Assembly: GCA_034687125.1 (NCBI GenBank)
Contig: JAQGBZ010000222.1
Coordinates: 1 to 64,000 of the forward strand
Length of the DNA: 64,000 nucleotides
From: Neelides folsomi
Taxonomy: Eukaryota > Arthropoda > Collembola > Neelipleona > Neelidae
Direction of reading: 5' to 3'
In this document: positions 38,809 through 51,000 of the stretch, piece after piece
Layout of the letters: every line of letters starts with the position of its first letter
How positions within the stretch are numbered: the first letter of the stretch is position 1
Notes under the pieces: generated by a model
Seen by the model: the letters and a program-made list of their open reading frames with translations, nothing else
Told to the model about the DNA's origin: nothing
Databases searched by the model: none
Position numbers and translations under genes: made by a program

Positions 38809-39844
38809 CAGGCTTGTGAAGTTCATGCACGATAAACCGAGAAAATATGCACGAAAAAACCACGAAATATGCATACAAATATACGCTATCAAAATGTGGA
38901 ATTATATACAATATTTAATGAATATACATACATAAACTGATATTTACGTATGACTATATGTATACTGATAGTTAAATTCATATATGATAAATATAGAGTA
39001 CATTTCGCATCATCTATATGTAGGTATGTTTTTTAAAATGGATTGATCTAGCACAATTTTATTTGTATATTTTTCCAAAAGATTGCTTATTTTATTCCAA
39101 TCTTCGCTACTATAACATGGCTTCGAAAAATATCTTGATTAAATTGTTTTAGTTTTGTTTGTACATCTTTTTACAAGTTTTTAATATGAACATTAGTTTT
39201 AAGATAATCGAATAAATTTTTTTTGAAACTATACTGCTTGACATATAGGAATAAATAATAAAAAATTAATAATTAAAAATATTAAAGCCATATTCCACTC
39301 AACATTAGTATTTTATAATCTTGTATCAAAAATATTTTTTATTCATCATATGAAAAATGGCTTACCTCACAAAATATTAAATCTTTGTCAACTCTGAAAT
39401 ATTTTTTTATCTAATATTTTTGGAATCCAAGCTGTTAATGGACTAGATAGGTGTCATAATACTTAAAAGTTAAATTAAGACTCAAGAGATAATAATATCA
39501 ATTTATCAATAATATGTGAATTACGAGTAATCTTGACAAAGATAAGAGATAAAAATTATGATTTGTTTCATTATTTAAGTCAGTCCTTAGTTTTATTTAA
39601 AAAAATTTATTCGGAATTATACTATTATTGTTCGGAAATTGTTAAAAATACAAGAAATTGTTCGATAAAACTCTAAAATATGCAGATATATGCAAAATAT
39701 GCACAGAAACCCAAAATATGACAAAATATGCAAAAAAACTATGCGGATTTGAGGTCCTTGGGTCATGAAAGATGCCTAGCCAAAACCCGAGAGATCAATT
39801 CCTTATAATAAAAAACATGCAAATGCATGAACTTCACAAGCCTG
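38809..39844. mobile_element. Non-autonomous hAT-like DNA transposon with perfect 8-bp TSD
   Basis: Terminal inverted repeats CAGGCTTGTGAAGTTCATGC (left) and the matching reverse complement at 39824-39844 are flanked on both sides by CTTATTAT (38801-38808 and 39845-39852), an exact 8-bp target-site duplication. An 8-bp TSD with CAGG-type tips is the hAT signature. Subterminal AAATATGCA motifs are repeated near both ends, as expected for transposase-binding sites. The 1036-bp interior is AT-rich without transposase coding, so movement would need a helper element. The perfect TSD suggests a relatively recent insertion. Confidence 0.88.
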
Positions 39845-40166
39845 CTTATTATCCTACAATCACACAAATTATACAATTACATTACCTTTATCCGTACATG
39901 CCGTTATAATTATTGCATTACCTAAAGGGGTGCTGCTTTACATCAACCCTATAACTACCTTGACTAAATACAAAATAGTTAGGCAATTTATCATGAATCA
40001 ATTGTCAGTCTAAATTGCGCCCGCCAACTGCACTTTTACTCAAAGTCAATTCTCAATAATCAATTCAATTTCAACAACTTTGAAGTTTACAAAGTTCGGC
40101 TTCGGCTTCAGCCTGGTCTTCGGAGAATTCAATAATTTGAGTTCAAGACATTTCACATTATTTAAA

Positions 40167-41811
40167 ATGGATCTAGCTTCGATTAAACTTCAAATTACCA
40201 ATGCGGCCGGCAACTTATCAGGATCCCATAAAGATCAAGCTGAAAGATATAAATCCTTAATTGAGCAAATTGAGAATATTCCAAACCAAAATGACATTGC
40301 CGAGTGCCTTCAAAGTTTGGTTGATCAAAGTAAAAAAATACTAATTATACTTTTAATATTTATCATTTTGAAATCATCGTTTCTTAACAGGAAACTAATA
40401 TCAAAATATCTTAATATTTTAGTGGTCAATGAAAATGTTTCGCTCGTTGTGTCACGGATCATCCTTTCAGAAGTTGCAACTGTCCTTACGAAACTCTCAG
40501 ATGAAATTTCGAAAGCTGTTGCCCACTACACTCTGGATAAGGTAATGTCCAAATAAATACATAAAATTAGCTAAATGCTATTTTATGGGATAGTTAATTT
40601 TTAAACTTTGCTTTGCTAGGTCCAACCCAGAGTGATTTCCTTCGAAGAGCAAGTTGCAACAATTCGTCAGCACTTGTCAACTATTTATGAAAACCAACAA
40701 GCTTGGAAAGACGCAGCTGCCGTGTTAACTGGCATTCCTCTTGAAACCGGACAAAAGTATTAATAATACGAATTTTAAACATCGATTAATTAAATAATTT
40801 AAAGTCACCCTATATTAATATCATTCTTTAAGACAATATTCCGTTGATTACAAACTTGAGACTTATCTGAAGATTGCTCGCTTATATTTGGAAGATGACG
40901 ATGCAATCCAGGCAGAAGCGTATATTAACAGAGCTTCCTTGCTACAAGTAAGTCTTTAAAAGTATAAAACATCATCGTTCAATCTGAATTTTAATATTTT
41001 TTTAATTCAAAAGAACGAATCGAAAAATGAAAACTTGCAAGTTGTGTATAAAGTTTGCTATGCACGAGTGTTGGACAACAGAAGGAAATTCATTGAAGCT
41101 GCTCAGCGATACAACGAATTATCATACCGCCCAATTATCGCCGAAGAAGAAAGATTGACAGCTCTCAAAAACGCTCTCATTTGCACTGTCTTGGCTTCTG
41201 CTGGTCAGCAAAGAAGTCGAATGCTTGGAACTTTATTCAAAGATGAAAGGTGTCAAACTTTACCTGCGTTCAATATATTAGAGAAAATGTATTTAGAGAG
41301 AATCATCAGAAAATCAGAGCTGAAAGATTTTGAAAATATCCTCGTCTCCCATCAAAAGGCTAAAACTGCAGATGGTATATATTGATTAAATATCAATAAA
41401 AAATATGTTTATGAAATATAATATCATGAAATCAGCTATTTGTTTTTATTATATAGTCAAAAATTTTATTATCTTGTAGGTTCAACAATATTGGAAAGGG
41501 CCGTTGTTGAACACAATCTCCTTGCTGCGAGTAAACTGTATAACAATATTTTGTTCTCTGAACTTGGAGCTCTCCTCGAAATTCCCCAGACGAAAGCAGA
41601 AAAGATCGCATCACAGATGATAACAGAAGAAAGGATGTCAGGGCACATTGATCAAATTAAATCAATTGTTTACTTTGAAGCAAGGGAATGCCTTCCTTAT
41701 TGGGACAAGCAAATTCAATCTCTTTGCTACGACGTCAATAAAATTATCGAGAAAATTTCAGTCGTTGCTCCGGATTGGATTGCCAAATACAACGATGAAC
41801 AAATGAATTGA
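40167..41811 (+). CDS. COPS4: COP9 signalosome complex subunit 4
   Basis: Six exons (40167-40329, 40423-40542 region, 40620-40756, 40833-40947, 41014-41374, 41480-41811) join to 408 residues; human CSN4 has 406. Conservation is high: [50 protein letters not shown] read across a junction, [60 protein letters not shown], then [20 protein letters not shown] in the PCI domain, and [12 protein letters not shown]4 is a PCI scaffold subunit of the COP9 signalosome; it helps position CSN5/CSN6 and senses neddylated cullins, so the gene belongs to ubiquitin-ligase control. The start ATG gives [12 protein letters not shown]; no upstream in-frame ATG. Confidence 0.97.
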
Positions 41812-43236
41812 TCTTCAGACTCGCCCGAAATTCTCATTTAAGTAATAATAATGTTAATTATAAATTGATAAAGAGATAACTATGTCAAAAATTAATTATT
41901 AGAACTTTGGATAATCAATTTTATACATTTTCATTATTCATTCGAGTTGTTATCTGACTTTTTCAAGATTTAACTTTATACAACTACATATTGAAATAAT
42001 ATAACATAATAATAAAAACATTGGATTATCTTTATGTCTATATACTACAATAAGTTTGTCAATAAATGTCAACCCTTTAATATTAACTATCTATTCTGCG
42101 TTTTATAAATAATTTTTTCCTTTTGTCTGTTTATTCTTATTGTGAAATGAAATAAGGTTCGATTATTAATTTTAGGAATCTAATATACCTATATTTATTT
42201 ATGTATATAATTAGTAAAATTAACATTAAGTAATAAAAATATCAATGATTAAGATTTCTTGATTATTAAAAATAAAGTTACATTTTGTCTTCTTCAACAA
42301 TTGGCCCTTCAAATTGATAAACTCGAAAATCTTATACTGCTACCAAAAATTAATTTGATACAATTAACTATATGTTATATAATAGATTTTCAAAAGCTTT
42401 GCATTTTCTAGACAATTCGCATTGTGAGTTTTCAATTTTACAAACCAATAAATAATGTTTTTGTATAATCCTGTTTATTTTTTCTGGTTTCCTAAATGCA
42501 TGATAATAAAAGTCAGGGATTTGAAATAAAAAAATTGAAAAAATCAAACTTGTAAATTCTCCAAAATTATAATTGAACTTTTATGATTAATACCTTTTTG
42601 TATAGATATATTAATGTTTACAGTGTTTTATGGTCTGTAGCGCAAGGGTATTTAATAGGCCTGTTCAATTTCATTTTATCACTTTACCCCCATTAAATTC
42701 CTACAACTAAAGCGTAAGATAATTTTTATAAAATTCAAATTTGATTTTCAGTAAAAAATAAAATTTATATGTTAAAATTTAAGTATTTAATTTTGTAGAG
42801 TTAAAATTGTAAATTACAATTTAAATTGAAGTTAACATAATTATATTATAGTTAATAGGATTAAAAAATTATTATAAATACTAATTTTATTCATTGCAAT
42901 AAGTAAGTCAATAAATTAAAATTTATATTTTACATTACATTTTATATTTCCAGTAATTCAATTAGCAAAATTTAATTTTAAATATAAATAATATACGTCG
43001 AAATTAACATTATTTAATATAAAGTTTTCAAAACTAGACATTTATTTAATTACTAACACAAAGACAATTATAATAAAACTTTAAAGAGTGAGATTATATA
43101 GATAAATATTTATATTCCAATATTTTCATAAGATTTAAAAAAAATCGAAATTATAATTATGATAGCATATTTTAAATAAATATTAAAAACATCTCAATAT
43201 ATATTTTTAAAATGGTTTATTTTTTAGATCGAAACA
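41812..43236. other. Intergenic, very AT-rich, no gene seen
   Basis: CSN4 3' UTR and spacer. A splice acceptor (TTTTTTAG at about 43221-43228) just before the next start codon implies a noncoding 5' exon for the NCBP2AS2-like gene somewhere in this stretch; I could not locate its donor. Confidence 0.5.
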
Positions 43237-43473
43237 ATGGTTTTCCGGTATCTCTTCCGCTGGTTGGCAAATAATGAACAGTTAATTGAGAAAATGGCAA
43301 ATTCGTATCCAATGAAAAGAGCAGCACAGATGACTATTTATTTGTTTCAACGTTCAAAAATATCGATGAATGAAATTAAGCCAAAAGAAAAGGCAATTAG
43401 ATTCAAGGAGAAATTTGTAACTGAAATGAAAAAAGAATTCGAAGAAGCCAGAGATGGAAAAAAATTTAAGTGA
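43237..43473 (+). CDS. NCBP2AS2: NCBP2AS2-like mitochondrial microprotein
   Basis: A 78-residue protein, MVFRYLFRWLANNEQLIEKM continuing with PMKRAAQMTIYLFQRSK. It matches the human NCBP2AS2 pattern [20 protein letters not shown] ... PIRRAAQLTA in spacing and key residues (M-V-x-R, a QL[IV]E[KR] segment, P-[MI]-[KR]-RAAQ-[ML]-T). The N-terminus forms a basic amphipathic helix, and the C-terminal half is Lys/Glu-rich and probably helical. The human protein is a small mitochondrial and secreted microprotein with reported roles in angiogenic and KRAS signalling; its basic biochemical role is not settled. ATG at 43237 follows a splice acceptor and has CAACAATGG context. Single coding exon. Identification rests on my memory of the human sequence. 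Confidence 0.72.
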   Translation: MVFRYLFRWLANNEQLIEKMANSYPMKRAAQMTIYLFQRSKISMNEIKPKEKAIRFKEKFVTEMKKEFEEARDGKKFK

Positions 43474-45057
43474 AAGCGTTTGGAAACGAGATCTTCAGAC
43501 ATGATGATCTTCAGACTAAATAGTAAAATAAGACTGCTGTAAATAATGTTATTTCTGAATTGAATTTTAGAAATCGGTGAACTTGTCATAACTTAAATAT
43601 TATATATGCTTTAATAAATAAATATTAAAAATATAATAAATTGTTTACTAAATTGAAAACCTATACTAGGTATATTGTATATATAATAAATCGTTTCCAA
43701 AAACCATATTGCATTTTTTGCTTTTTTTTCTTTGGTTTTTCCGAAACAGCTTTATATTTTGAATTATGTATACTTTAGAATATGATTACTGATAAATTCA
43801 TAAGTCTAAAAGCTATTATTAAAAATACTAATTAAAAATATCATTTAAAATACTCTTCATTATTTTCTTTTATTCAAAAATGTCAAATGTATGAATGCAA
43901 GTAAATAGTATAAATAATTTACAAACATGCATTTGCTCATTTACAATGATTGTTCTTCATTGATCACTTCTAATATGCTAAAAGGATATTTTATATATTT
44001 CAGAATATAAGAGACATAAATGGTAGGTCAAGGCTTAATATAATATAAAATGTAGAATTAAATATGTATACATACTATAATATATGTCATACTTAAACTA
44101 GGTATTAAGTTTAAACTTATTTAATTGAATACATGGCCATTGAAGTTTTTCATTGTAATACTTAATTTCTATATAAAATCATTACGTAGTCAAAATGTAA
44201 TAATTACATATTTAATGTCTAAGGATAAGTGAAATTGATAAACAAGAATGACTCATTTGAAAAGATACACTTTGAAATATAAATAGCATCTTCCATTATT
44301 CAAGGCAGTAACTGTATGAACTCTCAAGTTTACTTTATCTGAAATCTTAATTTTAAATGTCAAGATTTAATTTTGTTATTGCAAAATACGTTTTAAAATA
44401 AGTTAAACAAAAACATTAAAAACAATAAGTAAAAAATTAGAAAATCTTATATAATTAATATTTTACAGTACATATAATATTTATAATAATGTAGTTTATT
44501 TGATAATGTATTTTATCAGATACATTAATTTATAAAAACTCTTTAATTAAATGATGTTCCAAATATAGTCATACCTATTATACATACGAAATCCACACAT
44601 GACCACTTGTTACACGAATGCAGTTGTCATTTCATATATAAATAGCTTATATACAATCAATAAGGACCAAAACCGTTTAAATTAACAATCAATCGAAAAT
44701 GTATATATAACAAGATTAAAACAACATAATAAATACGGTATTACGTTACATTATATATAGACATAGTTTAGATTTCATCAATCTATTAATCAAACAAAAA
44801 ACTTTCCTAATGATATTATACAATAAAAATAAGTACAATTTAACATTTGTTATTTTATAAAAGAAGCCAATGTCAAAATTTACACGGGCAACTTTTTAAA
44901 TGAGTGAAAAAGTAATTAGATTACTCAAAATTATGCGCGGGGGTCATGAACCATACACAACTAAAAATGGGGATTATCACAGAACAATTGAGATTTGAAG
45001 AGGAAATAATAATTTGAACAAGTCATTTAAGCTGCCACAATTATCACTTCAACAGGG
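43474..45057. other. Intergenic between convergent genes, no gene seen
   Basis: AT-rich; holds the 3' UTRs of the NCBP2AS2-like gene (plus strand) and Sidekick (minus strand). No coding signal. Confidence 0.5.
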
Positions 45058-48000
45058 TTAAATAAAAGACGAGAATCCCGGGAGGGGAGCTCTCGATCTC
45101 GCCATGTTGTTCAATACAATTCGTCCTTGTCCACTGAGACTCGCCGTGGCTTCGGGTTCCGAGTCCGTGTAACTTGAATAGTTCATTGGAGCTGTGCGAA
45201 CGGGTTTTTGCTTCTGCCATGACTGCTTCAGAGTATCATTCACATTCGCATAATGATTCACAAAAGAGTGAGGACCAACTGACCCGTCAACTTCGTCCTC
45301 AACTTCCGTTTCGCTCCCCTAAAATCAATATGATCAAATATTATTTACAATCCTCTTTGTTATAATTATAATTATTATTCAATCCACATAATTCACTAAA
45401 TTCAAAGTTGGTAAACAAATCCTAATATTGATATATCGGTAATAGTATCGGTAATATTTTCATGTACTATGTTAGAGAATTGATAATATAGCAAAAGCTT
45501 TAAAAATAAGAAGTATTATAATATTTATATTCTACTTATTATTATATCAATACATAGATGACAATTGTTACGTACCGAAGAAGCATTACAGAATGTAGAA
45601 GTTTTAACTTATAATAAAGTTTTGAGTTAGTAACAGATCCTTCGAAGGTTAAGAAGCAGTTAATATAAAGTTAGCATTTGACACAAGAAGACAATACAGA
45701 TTCTCATTGTTTTAACAAGTTTTGAATCGTATAATTATACTACAGAACGACAAATAATCTCAATTCTTTTGGACATTATTCAACAAGCACATACAGAATT
45801 TTTCAGATACAATTTGTAAATATAGAGTAACTTAAATTTATACTATTTTTATTACTATTTTATTATTGTAATGTGTTAATAATGATAGAAATATTATAAG
45901 TATTGTATGGTAAAGAAGGAATGCAATTAAAATATTAATTTAGTAAACAGAGCTAATGATATATCTTATTGTTAGAAGAACTTAAAGATATTTATATTAT
46001 TTAAATAAAAACATGTTATTTAGAAATACGTGCGTAGAGTATGGTAGGTATAATGCTTTGAAGAAAGATTGTGATATGTTGAATTAGAAAACGATAAAGC
46101 AAAATAGCTATAGGGCAGCTAAAGACATATGTCCGTATTTGAAGAAGGAAAAATGCGGCCCTTTGAAGATTTCATACTAAAGCTACATGAAGATTTTGGG
46201 CGAGGCTGTGTGTTAATAGCTTTCCCAAATGTGTTCATTGTCCTCACTTGAGAATCCGTAGAACTAATCTCGGAAGGCTTTTCTGTCAAACTGCTCTCGT
46301 CCGGATTGTTGTCATATGCCTTGTCGCTCTCGTCATCTGTGTAAGTGACGGAACCAGGAGTTGGACGCGGTGGAGCTTTCACCCCGCCGTTTTTCCTCTT
46401 AAGGGTTGTGATCTTCTTTTGGGATTGGCGGAGTTCAACTGAAGAACCGTACAAGACGCCTTCTTCAATGCTCGCAGTCTCCGCTAGACTACGTTCTGAC
46501 TCATCTGAAAATTGATCAATAATTAAAATTAATAAATATAATTAAAATTAATTAATTATTAATCTAACTATAATTGTTACTCACGTTTGTATTTGTATGA
46601 CTTAGTTTTGACACATAAATAAGCTACAAGAGCAATGATGAGTATCACGGAAACTGAAGCGATCACAACGAGGAACCATGTTTGGCGATAAAATGGACTT
46701 TGTTGCAAATACCCATATTCAAGATACAGTTTTGAAGGAGTAAACACCTAAAATTAAAGATTCGTTTAAAATAAATATATTTTATCTTTATCAAAACTTT
46801 AGAGTGATAAAGATTTCAAAGAATATGGTGGATATGATTTTGGCTTTACGGTCTCATCTGAAGAAGTTGGAAAGCTAATTCCATGCTGATTGTACGCAAT
46901 AATTCGGAAATTGTAGGAAGTTGAAGGAAGTAAATTCTGATATGAAAGCGTAAATTCATTTGCAGCTCCTCCTTCAGTTTTAAAAACTGTCTGCCAGCGA
47001 CTTTCGTCTGAAATTGATTGAACAAGCTCATTAAACAATTGTTAACATTATCAAAAGTTATATAAACGTATTCCACAAAGCGCCCATATAAAAATATAAT
47101 AATTATAGTTATTATATTTTATACATAAATTTCCCATATTTTATGTAAATACTATAAGTACACAATACATATAAAAATGTCATTATAATTGTAATATTCA
47201 TTCATCCGTTACTTTCTTAATTTAAGTTATTCCCCTTAAACGCATTTAATATATCTGCCGTGCACAATCAGTTAACCATTTTAATTAATAAAAAACGAAC
47301 CGTTATTATTTCCCTCGGAATCATAAATTAAAGACATCCAAATGCACGTACAAACAAATTTAACCATTGGCATTATTTTACGACAAACCACTTTAAGAAG
47401 CTATGTAGTTTTTAGCACAGTTATATAATATGCTTTTTACGTATAATAACGAAACAAATTGTACATACATAGCTCCCCTCCCAAATGTCCCAAATAAACT
47501 TTGCCAATTAATAAATTATTACAATAATGCATACAAAAGACAAAAGTATGCAAACAAAGAAAATTGAAATAAAATTTTACAACTCTCCGCTTAATCTTTG
47601 GAACTTACACGCTTCCCACTCATGTTGCACTGTAAATAATAATTCGTGATAATACAACGCATCAAAATATGTACAAAATTATTTTTCCACTCAAAGTATA
47701 TATTCCAAATTGCCATTTACATATTTGTGTATTTAAAAAATGTAAAAAGTTACCTTTTCGCTTAGCTTCAAAATAATATCCATTTATTTTTGATTTGTCA
47801 TCATTTGCCCATTTGAAAAGGACTGAACTGAACATTTTGACCAGCGAGAGATCTTTCGGACTTCTTGGAGATCCGGCCTGTGGCCCTGTGCTCACATTCT
47901 TCCAAATTGCTGGTCCAACTTCGTTCAAAATCGTATTCTTTGCACGGACAGAAAAACTATAGCTGGTTTCTTCTTCCAAATTCTCAACCAACAAAGAACA

Positions 48001-51000
48001 GCAAGACACTTTTTGTCTTACTTGTTTTGAAATTACGTGGTCTTCCCCGCTCAAAGCTCCACTTTGTTCCAAAACCGTTTCATACGTCACGAGATAATGA
48101 GCAATTTCTCCATTGGGTTTCAAAGGCTTTTCCCATGTAAGTTTCAAACTTGTCATAGTAATATCATAGAAAGTGATATTTGAAACTGGGCCAGGGGGTC
48201 CTTGGGCTGTTCGAACTCTCAATGATTTGGAAAATGGGCCATCACCAGCTGGATTAAAGGCGGCCATTCGAATTGAGTAATTCGTGTACATTTCAAGGAA
48301 AAAGAGAGAATGTTGGATGCACCAAGCTGGAACAACTTCCAATTCTTCTTCTTCTGACCCATCCGACTGATAAAAGATTTTGTATCCAAGAAGGTCGCCA
48401 TTTTGCTGATTTTGGAAAGGCGGAATCCAAAATATCTGAATTTCGGTAGAGGAAACAGCTTTGACTTTCACTTCACGTGGTTCGCCAGTTGGAACAGCTT
48501 CCCCAACATAAACAGTGATAGGTTTCGATGGCTCGCCTTCTCCTCGCGAGTTAAATGGAACAATTGTAATTTCGTAATTTTTATCTCTGGTTAAATCTGT
48601 TAGAACGACACTTGAGGATTCTGTTCCTCTCACTTCCTCTTTAGGGCTGGATTGAACCGACGCTAAAGGATAATCAACAACTTGGCGATATTCAACTCGA
48701 TATCCTCCGGTCTTAGAATCACCGTTCCATTTCTCAGATCCGATTGGTTTCCAGCTTACTCGCACACTCGTCGTTGTAATCGGAACAACTTGGGCTTCTG
48801 TGATGGTCCCACTTGGTGCAGCAGGAAGTGTCCAGGTAATATTCGACTCCGGAGAAAATCCACTTGATCCGATGTCATTCGTAGCTTGGATTCTGAACTT
48901 ATAAGGAGTATGGGGTTTCAAATTGGAGGCTGTGTATGAAGTCCCAGCTGAAGAAACCCGTTCTTTGATTCGCTGCCAGTGAGATGAGGATTCGCTATAT
49001 TCGACCGTATAATATCTAATTGGAGCAAATCCATCTCGTCCGGGAGTCCAAAGGAAGGTGATTTGATTGGATTGAACTTGCGAAGGAGAAATTCGGGGTG
49101 TGTGGGGAGATTGTGGGAGTTCTCGGTTATTTGTTGTAAAAACCATCAACCTGGCAGTTTCTCCCCATCCGAGACGAGTTTTGGCTGTGATGGAAAACCA
49201 GTAATATTTTTCTCGGTCCAATTCTGTGGCTCTGAACGTTCGAGTTTCAGGAGAAAATTCCATTGAGAATCCAGCAGCTGAACTTCCATCTAAAGAGTAT
49301 GTTATGCGATATGCAAGAATGACGCCATTGGGATCTTCAGGAACGTCCCAGATCATTCGAGCCATTGTGGTGGAAACGTCAGGGAAAGAAACATTGCTTG
49401 GAGCTCCAGGAACGTCGTCCCATGTTTGAACAAGAATCGGCGGTTCGCTCAAAATCCCATCACCAACTCGGGTATAGGCAAGAATTTGAATGTGATATTG
49501 TGTAAACTTTTTCAATTGAGTTAACGTGGTTTTGAATGTCGAGTTCGAGGGAATTTGTTTATATTGGAAAGGAACATTCTTGGCGCCGTAATACAATTTG
49601 TATCCTTCGATAATTCCATTACAATGTTCTTCTGGTACTTGTGCCCAACGGACAACAATCGTTGTTGAGGATGTTGCATTTGAATCCAATATTTGTGGTC
49701 CAATTCCCGGCACTATAATTTTTTAATTGTCATTACTTTATTTATTTTCTCATTGAATCATCATTAATCATTTATTTGAAAAATTGAGAGGAAAAACCAT
49801 CATGATTAAAGATTAAATATAATTTACCTGATTCTCTCGTTCTTTCCACGGCTGGAGCAGAAGTTTCAGAAGTTCCAACATCATTTACAGCAGACATTGC
49901 AACCTCATAAAGCGAATGCTCCTCAAGATGACTCAAAATAAACGAATTCCCGGTCGGATTGGAGATCAACTCAAAATTAGGAGATTTGAATTGAGAATTT
50001 GGTCCAGATTGCTTGTAAGTTATGTTATATCCTTTGGGATTTCCGTACCATTCACTTTGTTGAAGAGGCTAGAAATATAAAATATAAGTTATATGAACGT
50101 TAATTAAATTATTGATTTAACGAAATTTTTCTAATTTACTTATTTATAAGAATAATAATGATTTCTAATAACTTACAATCCATCTAACTCTGAGTTGAGT
50201 TGCTGACATTGCCCGAACTGTGACATTTCTTGGTGCATGAGCAGGTGGAGCTTGAAGACTTTGAAAAAGTTGTGTTGGCTCCGAGGGTTGACTTGGCCCC
50301 ACCACATTGTGTGCAATTAGACGAAGTTTATATTGAACAAATGGAGTGAGCGAAGGAACGCTGATTGATTCCATCGTAGCAACTCCATTTCCGGTTCCGC
50401 TTATTCCATTGCTGGACACTTCGGGCTCTTCACAATGTTCAAAAATGTTGTGCCATGAGGAATTCCTATTGGTTTGGGCTTGGATCGTCCACTTGGCAAT
50501 TGAGCTATTCCCATCGAATCCAGGAGTGAATTGAAGAACAACAGAAAATGGCTGAATGTTTGAAACAGCCAAATTAAACGGCGGTTTGGGAAGCACTGGC
50601 TCAACTCCAGATTTCATACTAGCAGATTTGCACATCCCACGTCCTACTTGAGTATACCCGCAAACTTCAAAAGCATAATAAGTGCTGGCCTTCAATTGGG
50701 TCACTTTCGCATTGGTGATGTTTGGACTGGTGAAATTGATTGATTTGAAACTTGAAGCAACATCCCGGACTCCGTATCGAAGATTGTAGCCCAAAAGAAT
50801 TCCATTTACTTTTCCAGGTTGAGACCAAACAACTTTAACAGAGCGATCAGATATTTCTTCAAAATGAAGAGATTTCACTTCGTTTGGAACATCTTCTAAT
50901 GTTTTGGCTAAAATGGGAATGCTTTTCTTTCCATCTCCGGGATTGGTAAAACAAAGGATGGTCACATTGTATTCAACGAATTTGTCAAGATCGCAAATTG

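Noticed and set aside
48219-49703. Several frames on both strands inside the long sidekick exon
   Set aside because: Shadows of the FN3-coding exon 47754-49712; they show no independent start or family match.
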